A stretch of DNA of 64,000 nt from Myxocyprinus asiaticus. Its lineage: Eukaryota; Chordata; Actinopteri; Cypriniformes; Catostomidae. Positions 46,857-57,599 of this stretch are shown here, piece after piece (the stretch's first letter is position 1; each line of letters starts with the position of its first letter). The notes under the pieces are model-generated. The model had not been told where the DNA came from and searched no databases. It saw only the letters and a list, made by a program, of their open reading frames with translations. The DNA lies in the NCBI RefSeq assembly GCF_019703515.2, contig NC_059347.1:26800501-26864500 (forward strand), read 5' to 3'. A program made the position numbers and the translations under genes.

Positions 46857-48595
46857 GCTACAATACAGTCAGCGTAAAAGAAAACAGTACAGGAGAGAAA
46901 AGTGTAGGATTAGACAAAACAAAATACTTGCAGATTGTGTTTTCCAACACAGGGATTTCTTTTTGGAATCTCTAAAAATGTTTCCTGTTAAAAAAGTGAT
47001 CAATTCAAACAAGGTAAAGTTACAAAGAGAGAGGTCAAAATGCTGATTTAGTTTATGCAAATAATGTGTTAAAAGTAGTTATGATAATAATGAAGTGTAT
47101 AAGGAAGTGTCATTACAATTACATAATTTGTGCTATAAAGTATCACAAATTTTGAACTATGACACATTATGACACAATCTGTTTTATGACAACTGTCTTA
47201 AAAACAATTTAAACAGCATGCAAATTCTCGTTAGAGCCATAACAAAATAGAGTTATTTTATGACACTTTCCTTCACGTGATGTCATACTAATAAAGCTGT
47301 AGTGATTGAACCTGTCATTACGAGGATAAATTCTGCATTCATGATGCACACAGAGACCCATCTGGAAGGGGTCAAATAGAGCTAGGACTCTTGCCAAAAA
47401 GAAAATCGCACAATATAATAATGCCATTTCAAATTATGCCAAATCCTTAAATGGCACAATTAAGGCAACACAAACACACACATGAATCAATATTCTTAGG
47501 CAAAATTGTCTTGACATCTGTGCAACGGCTGTGTTTCAGTATGTAATAGTATGTGTTTCAGTATGTAATAGTACGGGTGTGTTGTCATTATTGTATAGGC
47601 CTGTACGCCGCAATGTTCATAAAAAACAGATCAAATGAAGACATGTTTGAATGCAGATTATTAGGATCTGTCATGATCCAGTGGCTCTATCCAACAGTAA
47701 AATTAGACAGTTCCAGAAATAACACCAATTCTGCAATAAAACACTGTGTCAGAGCAACACAGTATGTGCTAATGCCTAGTTCTGAACAAGATTTATACGA
47801 ATCCATCAAGAAAGTGATTGGCATATTTATACTAAAATTAACATGCACAGTAACTCAAATAATCATATGAGGAATCTACCTTTTGCTGTTGTCTGTTTTT
47901 GTTCAGAACAAGCACAACTCTGAAATAGCTGCTATATAAGTCACCCACAATGCATCCAAATGAGCTAATGTTGGGGGGGGGGAGGTGTTATATTTATAAA
48001 TTACTTCTGGTGTGAGCTTCAAGCTCCTACTAAGGCTGCACAACTGGGAAATAGCATTAAACAGGAAAGTTATGGCTGCTAAAGGAAACCAGTTAGATCA
48101 CTACTCCACTTTTACAGTATTTCAGGTTGCTGTTGGCTGAATAATAATGACACCCCTCCACCAAAAACCAGATGGATTTTCTCTGATGGGGTGCTCAAAT
48201 AAAGCAAGGCTTCCACTGCATTGTCCATTACATAACTTCTTTTATGATGTCAAAACTGCCCATAGCAGTGTGGACAATGGTACAACTATTAAAAGGTTGC
48301 ATTTCTAAGAGCAACGCAGTTGCATTTTCTTATTGTGTCTCTTAACGGCATCTGGATTGATTTTTGACCATTGCACTTCCTGGTTTGTACATGGCTAATG
48401 CTGTATCTTTACCTCTCTCTCTCTCTGGTATTGCTGTTGAAGACTGGCTGATTGACTATAAGTGTGAAAAGGAGATTGTATGAATAATGAAAACCAGATC
48501 ATATAAAAGCAGTGAGAATTGTAACAGAAGCAGGTTCCTCTTATGTGTAGCTTGGAAGACGTGAAGACGGAATATAAAGAGAGACATCTTGCAGT
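46857..48595. other. Intron sequence, no element recognised
   Basis: No domain in any frame. G run at 47971-47982 and (CT)n at 48413-48426. Confidence 0.5.
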
Positions 48596-49710
48596 CAGTG
48601 CTGGGTAGATTACTTTGAAATTGTAATCAAGTACTGATTACAAATTACATTACATGTTATTAGTAGCATAATGTCTTGGATTACTGTTTTTGGGGAATCT
48701 AATCTGACCCTTTTTGGATAACATTTGGACTATGTCTGACCTACCTTTTGTTAATTTGATATCACATGCATTTGAGTAGGGTAACCTTGTACAATTTTCA
48801 CAAAATGTTGCTTAAATGCATTTAAGAAAACGTAATTAATTAAACAAAATATGATTTTTGTGTTTCACTTACTTTTTGTCAGTTAATGAGTGAAATAAAA
48901 AGTAATGAAATACATAAACACATTTTAACTGATAAGAGTAACTCATCAACATACATATTTAGAAGAAGAAAAACATGCATTTCTTATAAGAGAGTTTCTA
49001 GAATTATGGACAGGTTATCCAGGACTTGTTTAACAAATGTGGTCCTACTCCAGCAATTTCGGCATTACAAATGTCATCCATGTGAGGTAAGGAAGTAGAC
49101 CAGTTATAGTTGTGAATCAGTGTCACAAAAAACAGTCTCAAAAGTTATCATAACAGCACACTCATCTACACAGCACACAAAAAACAACTTAATGTGCTAA
49201 TGCAATAGGTTTGGCATTTAGGTGTGGATTCGATTCTGAATACAAAATGACATGTATTTGGGCATTTTGATAAGTTTGATGGACAAAACATTTCCAAATA
49301 CATAGTGACACTATGACAAATAGGATAATTCAAATAACAATCAAAATGTGTTCTTCAGGAGATGGTTGGATACAGTATGCAATGAAAAGTCACATTTGAA
49401 ACATTCAAGCACACCTTCAAACGTTTCAGTAGATCTGACACAGAAGTGGACTGGATATTAACTTTTGGAAGGCAGAGTTTGTTGAGTGAGATGCTCCATC
49501 TGTGTGTGTAATTTCATTACCCCCCCACCCCCACCTCCTTCCGAAAACACTCAAAGACTAATAAATGTATATCAACAATTCATTATATTAACATGTTATC
49601 AGAGATAACTTTCAATTTTAAAATGTAATTTACTATAATTACAAGCAGTCGATTTATGTAATTTGATTACGTTATCCAGATCACATGTAATCAGTTACTA
49701 AAAAACACTG
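48596..49710. mobile_element. hAT-like non-autonomous DNA element
   Basis: It begins CAGTGCTGGGTAGATTAC and ends AACACTG. Both sides carry the same 8-bp sequence CTTGCAGT (48588-48595 and 49711-49718), the target-duplication length of hAT transposons. Subterminal GTAATC/GATTAC repeats occur near both ends. No transposase found. Confidence 0.8.
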
Positions 49711-49718
49711 CTTGCAGT

Positions 49719-50488
49719 TTGTATGCAAAGTAGATGATCAAGATGGAGTGGTAGAGTCCAGTAAGAAGCTTCCTGACTTACAGTAATATAACATTTTGAA
49801 TGTGTATGTTCTTGGTATTTTAATAATTTTGTGCTGTTGCTTTTTACTGTGATATGTGTGCACTGAAATTTAAGCTTTTGCTGTAATTTACTGGACTCAC
49901 ACATCCACATTACAGTAATGGTAAAATCCAGAAATCAATAGATGTATTTTATTAAGTTATATTTTTATTCTTAAGTACAGAGGCCCCTTGCTTGTGAAGG
50001 AGGTTCTCAAATTTATACTAACAGCTGTTTTATTCTATAGTCTCAGAGGAGTGTCAGGAGTAAAAAAAAAAAATTAAAAAGAAAAATTTGAAGAAAATTT
50101 GTAGAAAAGGATTCTTCCTGAATAGACAGTATTCTTGTGCTAGCAAATAATTCAAAGTACTGCTCACACCTCTCAGGGTGTACTAGAAGAATAACGTCTA
50201 TTAATAATTTATGCAAAAAACATATTGAAAACTTAGTGTTTTCGAAATCAAGTTAATAATATATTTAAACTCAATAAATATATTTAAAACCAAATCTTAA
50301 ATCACTCTTCCAAACTTCTGAAACTATAAAGAACTCCAGAAGTATACTTTCTATCCAGAAGTTTAGACCTGAAACTAAAGGACAGTAAAATATAAACAAT
50401 GACAGGGCTGCTGTATAGTAAAAAGAGATGTCTGATTTATGTAAAACACTGTCACATGGGTGGCCCAGGAAAGAGGAAAGCATCTTAC
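49719..50488. other. Intron sequence, no element recognised
   Basis: AT-rich, A run at 50062-50072; nothing coding. Confidence 0.5.
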
Positions 50489-50612
50489 CAGCTTTCTTGG
50501 GTGTTCGGGTGAAGGTTCCTTTCACGGTTCGGCAGTGGGAGCTGTCACCCCCACACACACCACACTTATCCTCCACCTTACTGGAACCAATTTCCCTGTC
50601 ACAGCCCACTTT
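50489..50612 (-). CDS. adamts3: adamts3 exon: end of cysteine-rich module / start of spacer
   Basis: A 124-nt exon encodes [20 protein letters not shown], then [20 protein letters not shown] and Ala, plus the first base of a Gly codon. VCGGD is the hallmark that ends the ADAMTS cysteine-rich module; [10 protein letters not shown] begins the spacer. The acceptor is CTGTAG (50613-50614) and the donor GTAAGA (50488-50483). Its one-base 3' overhang can join either of two downstream spacer exons (45326-45409 or 42449-42529) in frame. Confidence 0.95.
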
Positions 50613-51676
50613 CTACAGGAGAGAGAGAGAAGACATGAAAGACACACTGAGAAAAAAAGGCATGGTAGTTTTACAGAGACTTCTGAAATTAGAATCAACT
50701 CAAGCTTTCATCTTTCCATATGTCTGCATCTGATGTCATGAAACTATAGCTACTGTCAGATGTGTCATGCCCATTTCTTTAACTTCCCAAAAGCAAACTA
50801 ATAATTTTTATCTTAATAATTAAGATAACTAAGTTGCACAAGTAAGTTAAAAAGTGTTTATGAATTTAAAAGGAGCCATTTTGAAAATGTCTTATTTGTT
50901 CTTTTCCACACAATGTGTGGCACTTGCTGTCAAGCTCACTTGCAATTATGCTTAGTTTATTTAAAAATATCTATGTTAGTTTGGGATTTCAACCACTGTG
51001 CATTAGGTTGGGACCACTGAGGTAACACATCATAATAAATTCTGAATAAAATTCTTATATATCTCTAATATTTTTATCTTTGTTTTTTGGTTCTTTGGTC
51101 CTATATCATTTAGGGCACCAATCAAGCCAGGGCCGCAACTGGTTTCCTCTCCAAAAATATAGGTGCATAACACCCCTACTACTGATCCTTAAAAAGTGTG
51201 ACCAAGAAATGTGTCTTTTCCTTTTGAAAGTACAGACCTTGACATTGACAAATATTAGATATTGTACATTGGAGCAGTTTGATGTACAAAACTTTCTAAA
51301 AATTGCAAGACATCTGCTAATAACCCAAAACCTTTTTAAACTAGCTGACACTCTATAAATCACTCCCTCCCAAAAGCTAATCACTATTCATTGTTCGATT
51401 CATCTACAAAAATCAATGTACTTCTATCAATCACATCAAGAGAGATTCATTCCTTTTCCTGTATACACTGCACTGTTAACCTGTAGTGGCTCAAAGACAA
51501 ACCATAGAGCCAGCCAACCTATAAATCTACAGCAGTATTTCAAGAGAATTAGTAAATGAAATGCAAATGACACTGCCAGGAATGTTGCTAATGGCAGCTT
51601 CTCTTCATTCTGCTTCAAAGTAGTTCTTTTTATGCAACTTTTTATGCAATGAGACAGGGTTAGTTTAATATCTTAC
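50613..51676. other. Intron between cysteine-rich exons, no element recognised
   Basis: No gene signal in any frame. Confidence 0.5.
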
Positions 51677-51810
51677 CACACACTCTCCACGCACACAGAT
51701 GCTATACGGGTCTTTGTAAGAGCACCTTGTTCCATCATGTGCCAGCTGCTTAATGTAAGCCACGTCACCTGTTTCTTTTGACTGGCAATATAGGTGACAC
51801 CTTTTGTTGG
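51677..51810 (-). CDS. adamts3: adamts3 exon: cysteine-rich module
   Basis: A 134-nt exon encodes [20 protein letters not shown], then [20 protein letters not shown] and RGECV. The acceptor is TTGCAG (51811-51812) and the donor GTAAGA (51676-51671). The DGTRCS and ICVRGEC motifs are the standard ADAMTS cysteine-rich core. The upstream intron (51811-59144) contains a Tc1-derived MITE, a SINE, two Tc1 elements and ISL2EU-like remnants, yet the splice sites are clean. Confidence 0.95.
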
Positions 51811-51846
51811 CTGCAAGATAGAAGGACGATAATATTAAGAAATATA

Positions 51847-52318
51847 CAGTACTGTGCAAAAGTCTTAGGCACATAAGATGTTTAACAAAAACATTTGTCT
51901 TAAGATGGTTATTTATATCTTTAGCTGTAGTGTGTCAACAGGTAATATACATTTTAGACTCCCAAACAATCCTGCTGCAAATAGAAGAACATGTAGCCCT
52001 GCAACAGATGGCATGGACCCACAGAGACCACCACTGAACATAGAGTCAATCTGGGATTACATGAAGAGACAGAAGCAAATGAGACAGCCTAAATATATAG
52101 AAGAACTGTGGCGAATTCTCCAAGAAGTTTGGAACATCCTATCTGCCAACAACCAAGAAAAACTGTGTCCAGGTGTCCCTAGGAGAACTGGTGCTTGTTC
52201 TGTTTTTTTATGTTTACTAGACTTTGGATGATATTAATTGAAAAATGAAAAATAATTATGGCACTATTTTTGAAGAAATCTTCACTATGCAAGTGCCTAA
52301 AACTTTTGCACAGTACTG
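51847..52318 (+). mobile_element. Tc1-derived MITE
   Basis: CAGTACTGTGCAAAAGTCTT at 51847 and the complementary end AAAACTTTTGCACAGTACTG (to 52318) are flanked by TA. A remnant of transposase C-terminus reads plus (IESIWDYMKRQKQMRQPKYI, then EELWRILQEVWNIL). 472 bp; everything before the third catalytic block is gone. Confidence 0.88.
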
Positions 52319-52530
52319 TAAATTACGGGGCTGTGCAAACCTGTGGCACACAAATTGTAAAGATTTATAGATTTGTTTGGTAGTAAGGTGGTGAGTTTGG
52401 AACAATTAATTCAAAGGCAAAGAGAAGATATCCTAATATTTACAACTTTTGACCAGTTTATGGCACTGTCCTGAAAATTAACTGAGACCCTTAGGACATA
52501 GTGTCGAACTAAAGTACTAAGTTTGGTTTA

Positions 52531-52890
52531 GGGGGCCTGGGTAGCTCAGTGGTAAAGACGCTGGCTACCACCCCTGGAGTTCACTAGTTCGCTAGTTCGA
52601 ATCCCAGGGCATGCTGAGTGACTCCAGCCAGGTCTCATAAGCAACCAAATTGACCCGATTGCTAGGGAGGGTAGAGTCACATGGGGTAACCTCCTCGTGA
52701 TCGCTATAATGTGGTTTGTTCTCGGTGGGGCGCGTGGTGAGTTGAGCGTGGTTGCCGCGGTGGATGGCGTGAAGCCTCCACACGCGCTATGTCTCCGTGG
52801 CAATGCGCTCAACAAGCCATGTGATAAGATGAGCGGGTTGATGATCTCAGATGTGGAGGCAACTGGGATTCGTCCTCCGCCACCAGATAC
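52531..52890 (+). mobile_element. tRNA-derived SINE, copy 3 (3' truncated)
   Basis: A box near GTAGCTCAGTGGTAAAGACG (52541-52560) and B box near GTTCGAATCCCAGGG (52594). It lacks the A tail seen in copy 1 and has a small duplicated GTTCACTAGTTCGCTAGTTC insert before the B box. Confidence 0.78.
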
Positions 52891-53029
52891 TCTCTTGTAT
52901 TCATGAAGGGCATGGTCTAAAGATAGGTGGTCTGAGCCAATTTTGGTGAGGATTAGACAAACTTTGTTGGAGGAATAGTGGAAAAAAATTTATGCAACTG
53001 CACTCTAAATGGAGGGAATATTAAACATA

Positions 53030-54643
53030 CAGTGGTGTGAAAAAGTGTTTGCCCCCTTCCTGATTTCTTATTTATTTGCATGTTTGTCACACTTAAATGT
53101 TTCAGATCATCAAACAAGTTTAAATATTAGTCAAAGATAACACAAGTAAACACAAAATGCAGTTTTTAAATGAAGGTTGTTATTATTAAGGGAAAACAAA
53201 ATACAAACCTACATGGCCCTGTGTGAAAAAGTGATTGCCCCCTAAACCTAATAACTGGTTGGGCCACCCTTAGCAGCAACAACTGCAATCAAGCATTTGC
53301 GATAACTTGCAATGAGTCTTTTACAGCGCTGTGGAGGAATTTTGGCCCACTCATCTTTGCAGAATTGTTGTAATTCAGCCACATTGGAGGGTTTTTGAGC
53401 ATGAACTGCCTTTTTAAGGTCATGCCACAGCATCTCAATAGGATTCAGGTCAGGACTTTGACTAGGCCACTCCAAAGTCTTTATTTTGTTTTTCTTCAGC
53501 CATTCAGAGGTGGACTTGCTGGTGTGTTTTGGATCATTGTCCTGCTGCAGAACCCAAGTTCGCTTCAACTTGAGGTCACAAACAGATGGCTGGACATTCT
53601 CCTTCAGGATTTTTTGGTAGACAGCAGAATTCATGGTTCCATTTATCACAGCAAATCTTCCAGGTCCTGAAGCAGCAAAACAGCCCCAGACCATCACACT
53701 ACCACCACAATATTTTACTGTTGGTATGATGTTCTTTTTCTGAAATGCGGTGTTACTTTTACGCCAGATGTAATGGGACACACACCTTCCAAAAAGTTCA
53801 ACTTTTGTCTCGTCAGTCCACAGAGTATTTTCCCAAAAGTCTTGGGGATCATCAAGATTTTTTCTGGCAAAAATGAGACAAGCCTTAATGTTCTTTTTGC
53901 TCAGCAGTGGTTTTCGTCTTGGAACTCTGCCATGCAGGCCATTTTTGCCCAGTCTCTTTCTTATGGTGGAGTCATGAACACTGACCTTAACTGAGGCAAG
54001 TGAGGCCTGCAGTTCTTTGGATGTTGTTGTGGGGTCTTTTGTGACCTCTTGGATGAGTCGTCGCTGCGCTCTTGGGGTAATTTTGGTCGGCCGGCCACTC
54101 CTGGGAAGGATCACCACTGTTCCATGTTTTCGCCATTTGTGGATAATGGCTCTCACTGTGGTTCTCTGGAGTCCCAAAGCTTTAGAAATGGCTTTATAAC
54201 CTTTTCCAGACTGATAGATCTCAATTACATTCTTTCTCATTTGTTCCTGAATTTCTTTGGATCTCGGCATGATGTCTAGCTTTTGAAGATCTTTTGGTCT
54301 ACTTCACTTTGTCAGGCAGGTCCTATTTAAGTGATTTCTTGATTGAGAACAGGTGTAGCAGTAATCAGGCCTGGGTGTGGCTAGAGAAATTGAACTCAGG
54401 TGTGATAAACCACAGTTATGTTTTAACAGGTGGGGCAAACACATTTTCACACAGGGCCATGTAGGTTTGTATTTTGTTTTCCCTTAATAATAACAACCTT
54501 CATTTAAAAACTGCATTTTGTGTTTACTTGTGTTAACTTTGACTAATATTTAAACTTGTTTGATGATCTGAAACATTTAAGTGTGACAAACATGCAAATA
54601 AATAAGAAATCAGGAAGGGGGCAAACACTTTTTCACACCACTG
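53030..54643 (-). mobile_element. Tc1-like element, apparently intact
   Basis: CAGTGGTGTGAAAAAGTGTT at 53030 and its complement ending at 54643 are flanked by TA (53028-53029, 54644-54645). Inverted repeats of about 200 bp are nearly identical, including TACATGGCCCTGTGTGAAAA at the inner end. One uninterrupted transposase gene lies between them. Confidence 0.95.
53248..54270 (-). CDS. Tc1-like transposase, full length (340 aa)
   Basis: A 340-residue open frame starts MPRSKEIQEQMRKNVIEIY and ends GGPTSY, the usual length and ending for Tc1 transposases. Residues about 1-115 form the two-part helix-turn-helix DNA-binding region (YKAISKALGLQRTTVRAIIH, with GRPTKITPRAQRRLI between the two halves). 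The catalytic DDE domain shows Asp in LWTDETKVELFG, Asp in [11 protein letters not shown] and Glu in SPDLNPIEMLWHD, with DD34E spacing. The glycine-rich block GGSVMVWGCFAASG is present. No stop or frameshift is seen. The protein cuts and pastes the element at TA sites in the nucleus. Whether it is active is not shown by sequence alone. Confidence 0.93.
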   Translation of the reverse strand: MPRSKEIQEQMRKNVIEIYQSGKGYKAISKALGLQRTTVRAIIHKWRKHGTVVILPRSGRPTKITPRAQRRLIQEVTKDPTTTSKELQASLASVKVSVHDSTIRKRLGKNGLHGRVPRRKPLLSKKNIKACLIFARKNLDDPQDFWENTLWTDETKVELFGRCVSHYIWRKSNTAFQKKNIIPTVKYCGGSVMVWGCFAASGPGRFAVINGTMNSAVYQKILKENVQPSVCDLKLKRTWVLQQDNDPKHTSKSTSEWLKKNKIKTLEWPSQSPDLNPIEMLWHDLKKAVHAQKPSNVAELQQFCKDEWAKIPPQRCKRLIASYRKCLIAVVAAKGGPTSY

Positions 54644-55453
54644 TAGTATTAAACATAGTATTCTACAGGCCCCCAAAAACATCTTGCTTGATTCAGCTAT
54701 GTGCATTGCTGTCTGCTGTAGCTCAAACACCACATCTAAACTTTAATGGTGTCATGCATTGAATTTTTATTTTGTTTTATAATGTTCACTGAGGTCCACT
54801 TATAATGTTAGTAAGATTTTTTTCATCAAATAGTTAATTTAGAAATAATTGTCCATTTTCTATCCTGTTTTTTGCCTTCTGATTAAAACACTCCATCTTT
54901 AAGACTTCAATGTTAACGTCCAATGCTATGATTAGGTAACATCTTTGCATATGAAATAAGTGTCAATGCCCCCGCCTTTACGCATGTGGAATTGTTTTAA
55001 AAAGTTTGGATGGCAAAAAATGGCAACCGGAGGAATTCAGCCATACATATTTGAGCCAGAGTCTGACCCCGAATCTGAAGAAAATGAACCCCCTCCACAA
55101 ACAACATGGATACTGCAGTCTGTGACAGTGTGGTAAGTAATCACTCTAATTTATTTTTATTTCTTGTCTATTTGTGTAATAGGTATTACTTTTTATTGTC
55201 TTTTAAACAAAGATGCAATATAACAGTGTTTATCTTGTTACATATTTGGGGCATTTTCCAACGGTGAAACATTTCTGTGTTTTACAAATGCTTTGTAACG
55301 CTTGACAGTGTCAACTAAAGATTAAATAATTGGTGCTAGCACATTTATAACTGTCAAAGGATATACTTATGGTGCAACATGTAAATGTATACAGGATAAA
55401 ACATACTGGTGTTTGTCGCACTGTCGTTCTTCATATATTCATCGTTCATCATA

Positions 55454-56701
55454 CACTATATTGCCAAAAGTATTCGCTCACCCATCCAAATAATTGAATT
55501 CAGGTGTTCCAATCACTTCCATGGCCACAGGTGTATAAAATGAAGCACCTAGGCATGCAGACTGCTTCTACAAACATTTGTGAAAGAATGGGCCGCTCTC
55601 AGGAGCTCAGTGAATTCCAGCGTGGTACTGTGATAGGATGCCACCTGTGCAACAAGTCCAGTCGTGAAATTTCCTCGCTACTAAATATTCCACAGTCAAC
55701 TGTCAGTGGTATTACAACAAAGTGGAAGCGATTGGGAATGACAGCAACTCAGCCACGAAGTGGTAGGCCACATAAAATGACAGTGTGGGGTCAGTGGATG
55801 CTGAGGCGCATAGTGCGCATAGGTCGCCAACTTTCTGCAGAGTCAATCGCTACAGACCTCCAAAGTTCATGTGGCCTTCAGATTAGCTCAAGAACAGTGC
55901 GTAGAGAGCTTCATGGAATGGGTTTCCATGGCCGAGCAGCTGCATCCAAGCCATACATCACCAGGTGCAATGCAAAGCGTCGGATGCAGTGGTGTAAAGC
56001 ACGCCGCCACTGGACTCTAGAGCAGTGGAGACACATTCTCTGGAGTGACGAATCACGCTTCTCCATCTGGCAATCTGATGGACGAGTCTGGGTTTGGCGG
56101 TTGCCAGGAGAACGGTACTTGTCTGACTGCATTGTGCCAACTGTGAAGTTTGTTGGAGGGGGGATTATGGTGTAGGGTTGTTTTTCAGGAGCTGGGCTTG
56201 GACCCTTAGTTCCAGTGAAAGGAACTCTGAATGCTTCAGCATACCAAGAGATTTTGGACAATTCCATGCTCCCAACTTTGTGGGAACAGTTTGGGGATGG
56301 CCCCTTCCTGTTCCAACATGACTGCACACCAGTGCACAAAGCAAGGTCCATAAAGACATGGATGAGCGAGTTTGGTGTGGAAGAACTTGACTGGCCTGCA
56401 CAGAGTCCTGACCTCAACCCGACAGAGCACCTTTGGGATGAATTAGAGCGAAGACTGCGAGCCAGACCTTCTCGTCCAACATCAGTGTCTGACCTCACAA
56501 ATGCGCTTCTGGAAGAATGGTCAAAAATTCCCATAAACACACTCCTAAACCTTGTGGAAAGCCTTCCCAGAAGAGTTGAAGCTGTTATAGCTGAAAAGGA
56601 TGGGCCGACGTCATATTAAACCCTATGGATTAAGAATGGGATGTCACTTAAGTTCATATGCGTCTAAAGGCAGATGAGCGAATACTTTTGGCAATATAGT
56701 G
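55454..56701 (+). mobile_element. Tc1-like element with one in-frame stop
   Basis: CACTATATTGCCAAAAGTAT at 55454 and the complementary right end, to 56701, are flanked by TA. Short inverted repeats, 1248 bp. The transposase is otherwise open. It lies in the intron of the ISL2EU-like remnant. Confidence 0.92.
55504..56619 (+). pseudogene. Tc1-like transposase with single nonsense codon
   Basis: The frame 55504-56175 continues in the same frame after a TAG at 56173-56175 (in place of the Trp of MVWG) to 56619, ending in GPTSY. Helix-turn-helix: [20 protein letters not shown]. Catalytic blocks: [24 protein letters not shown] and PDLNPTEHLWDELE, so Asp, Asp and Glu are all retained. Only this stop appears to disable it. 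The likely start is the Met at 55588 ([13 protein letters not shown]). Confidence 0.9.
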
Positions 56702-57298
56702 TATATTCAGTGTAGTGACAAACGCATACATTGTTCATTAAAATGAGTCATGTTTTCTTTAAAAACGAAAGAGATTCTCTAAATAGATTGCTGTCAATCC
56801 TCTATAGGTGCATCTGTGGCAATTGTGCCATCATGCCCACAGAAAAAGAAATAATATGCTGCTTAGAGATCCCTGTGGTAGGTACATGGTGCAGAATGTC
56901 TGTGTTTACTTACATGTATCCCAGAAATAAATCTACATTGTCAAATGAAAGTTTGACCACATTGTTATTCTCTAGGTTGTTAAAAGGGTTGCTGAAGTGA
57001 TGTCCTCTGAAAGCAATATTCAAGTAAAACAATGACAACATGCTAATACTAAGGGCATTTATTATTGAAAGCTGGATGCGACAAGATACGCGAAGCACAC
57101 ATTAAAACTAATACACATGTTCAACTGAAATCACTAGGATCAAATCAAAAGAAAGCTAAACAACATGAATTCAGCGAATAGTTTCTCATGAATAGTACTA
57201 ATATTAAGCTTGGAAATTTTGGTGAAAACATTTAAATACTCAGTATATATCTAACAGTCAGTCACATATGAAGCAATAGAATTAACATGGATACTCAC

Positions 57299-57580
57299 AC
57301 TTGTCTGTTGCGACATTACTGTCAGGTCCAATATAGTTGGCACTGCACCAACTTTTAATTTAAGTCTTTCTGCAAAGCCTGCATCGAACTGTGTCATGTT
57401 TGAAAAAGAAGTAAAATGAAGCAAACAAACAAACACTGTCTTACTGACGCTATCCGGGACTTCATAAAAAATAAATGTTAGCTACTCTTTCCTAATGTTA
57501 GGATCATTAGGAATCAAATGCAAAGTGTCTATTTTTCCACAACCTGGCACTGCACAACGTTTTGAAAACTTCGCAGGCAT
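57299..57580 (-). pseudogene. THAP-domain exon remnant of an ISL2EU/PIF-like transposon
   Basis: From Met at 57580 the minus strand reads MPAKFSKRCAVPGCGKIDTL, then HLIPNDPNIRKE and a TAG stop (57482-57484) where THAP domains have Trp. Reading through in the same frame gives VCLLHF and AERLKLKVGAVPTIL. The Cys-Cys-Cys-His spacing and the AVPTIL ending (AVPTIF in the family) identify a C2CH THAP zinc finger. A donor GTGAGT follows (57298-57293). It faces the plus-strand ORF remnant, as in two-gene elements of this group. No DDE domain was found. Confidence 0.68.
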
Positions 57581-57599
57581 CGCAAAACACTTGTTGCTC

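Larger units (their letters stand above)
55020..57035 (+). pseudogene. ISL2EU/PIF-like transposon ORF remnant (CxCGxC motif protein), split by Tc1
   Basis: Three exon-like pieces join in frame: 55020-55132 (MATGGIQPYIFEPESDPESE onward), 56808-56877 (CICGNCAIMPTEKEIICCLE) and 56976 to a TGA at about 57033 (VVKRVAEVMSSES). The first donor is GTAAGT, the acceptors are TATAG and TCTAG, and the second donor is GTAGGT. The CxCGxC...MPT...CC pattern is one I recognise from fish ISL2EU/PIF-type transposon proteins and from proteins annotated as P2X7-like. A Tc1 element sits in the first intron. The frame ends early, so it is probably a relic. Confidence 0.6.

Noticed and set aside
51878..52231. Possible host exon
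   Set aside because: It lies exactly within a MITE with Tc1 ends and reads as a transposase C-terminal remnant.
55020..55132. Possible first exon of a host gene on the plus strand
   Set aside because: Wording and later exons match transposon-encoded proteins; the frame ends early and a THAP remnant faces it.
57251..57436. adamts3 exon in the same orientation
   Set aside because: Its wording (AERLKLKVGAVPTIL) is the end of a THAP domain, not an ADAMTS module.
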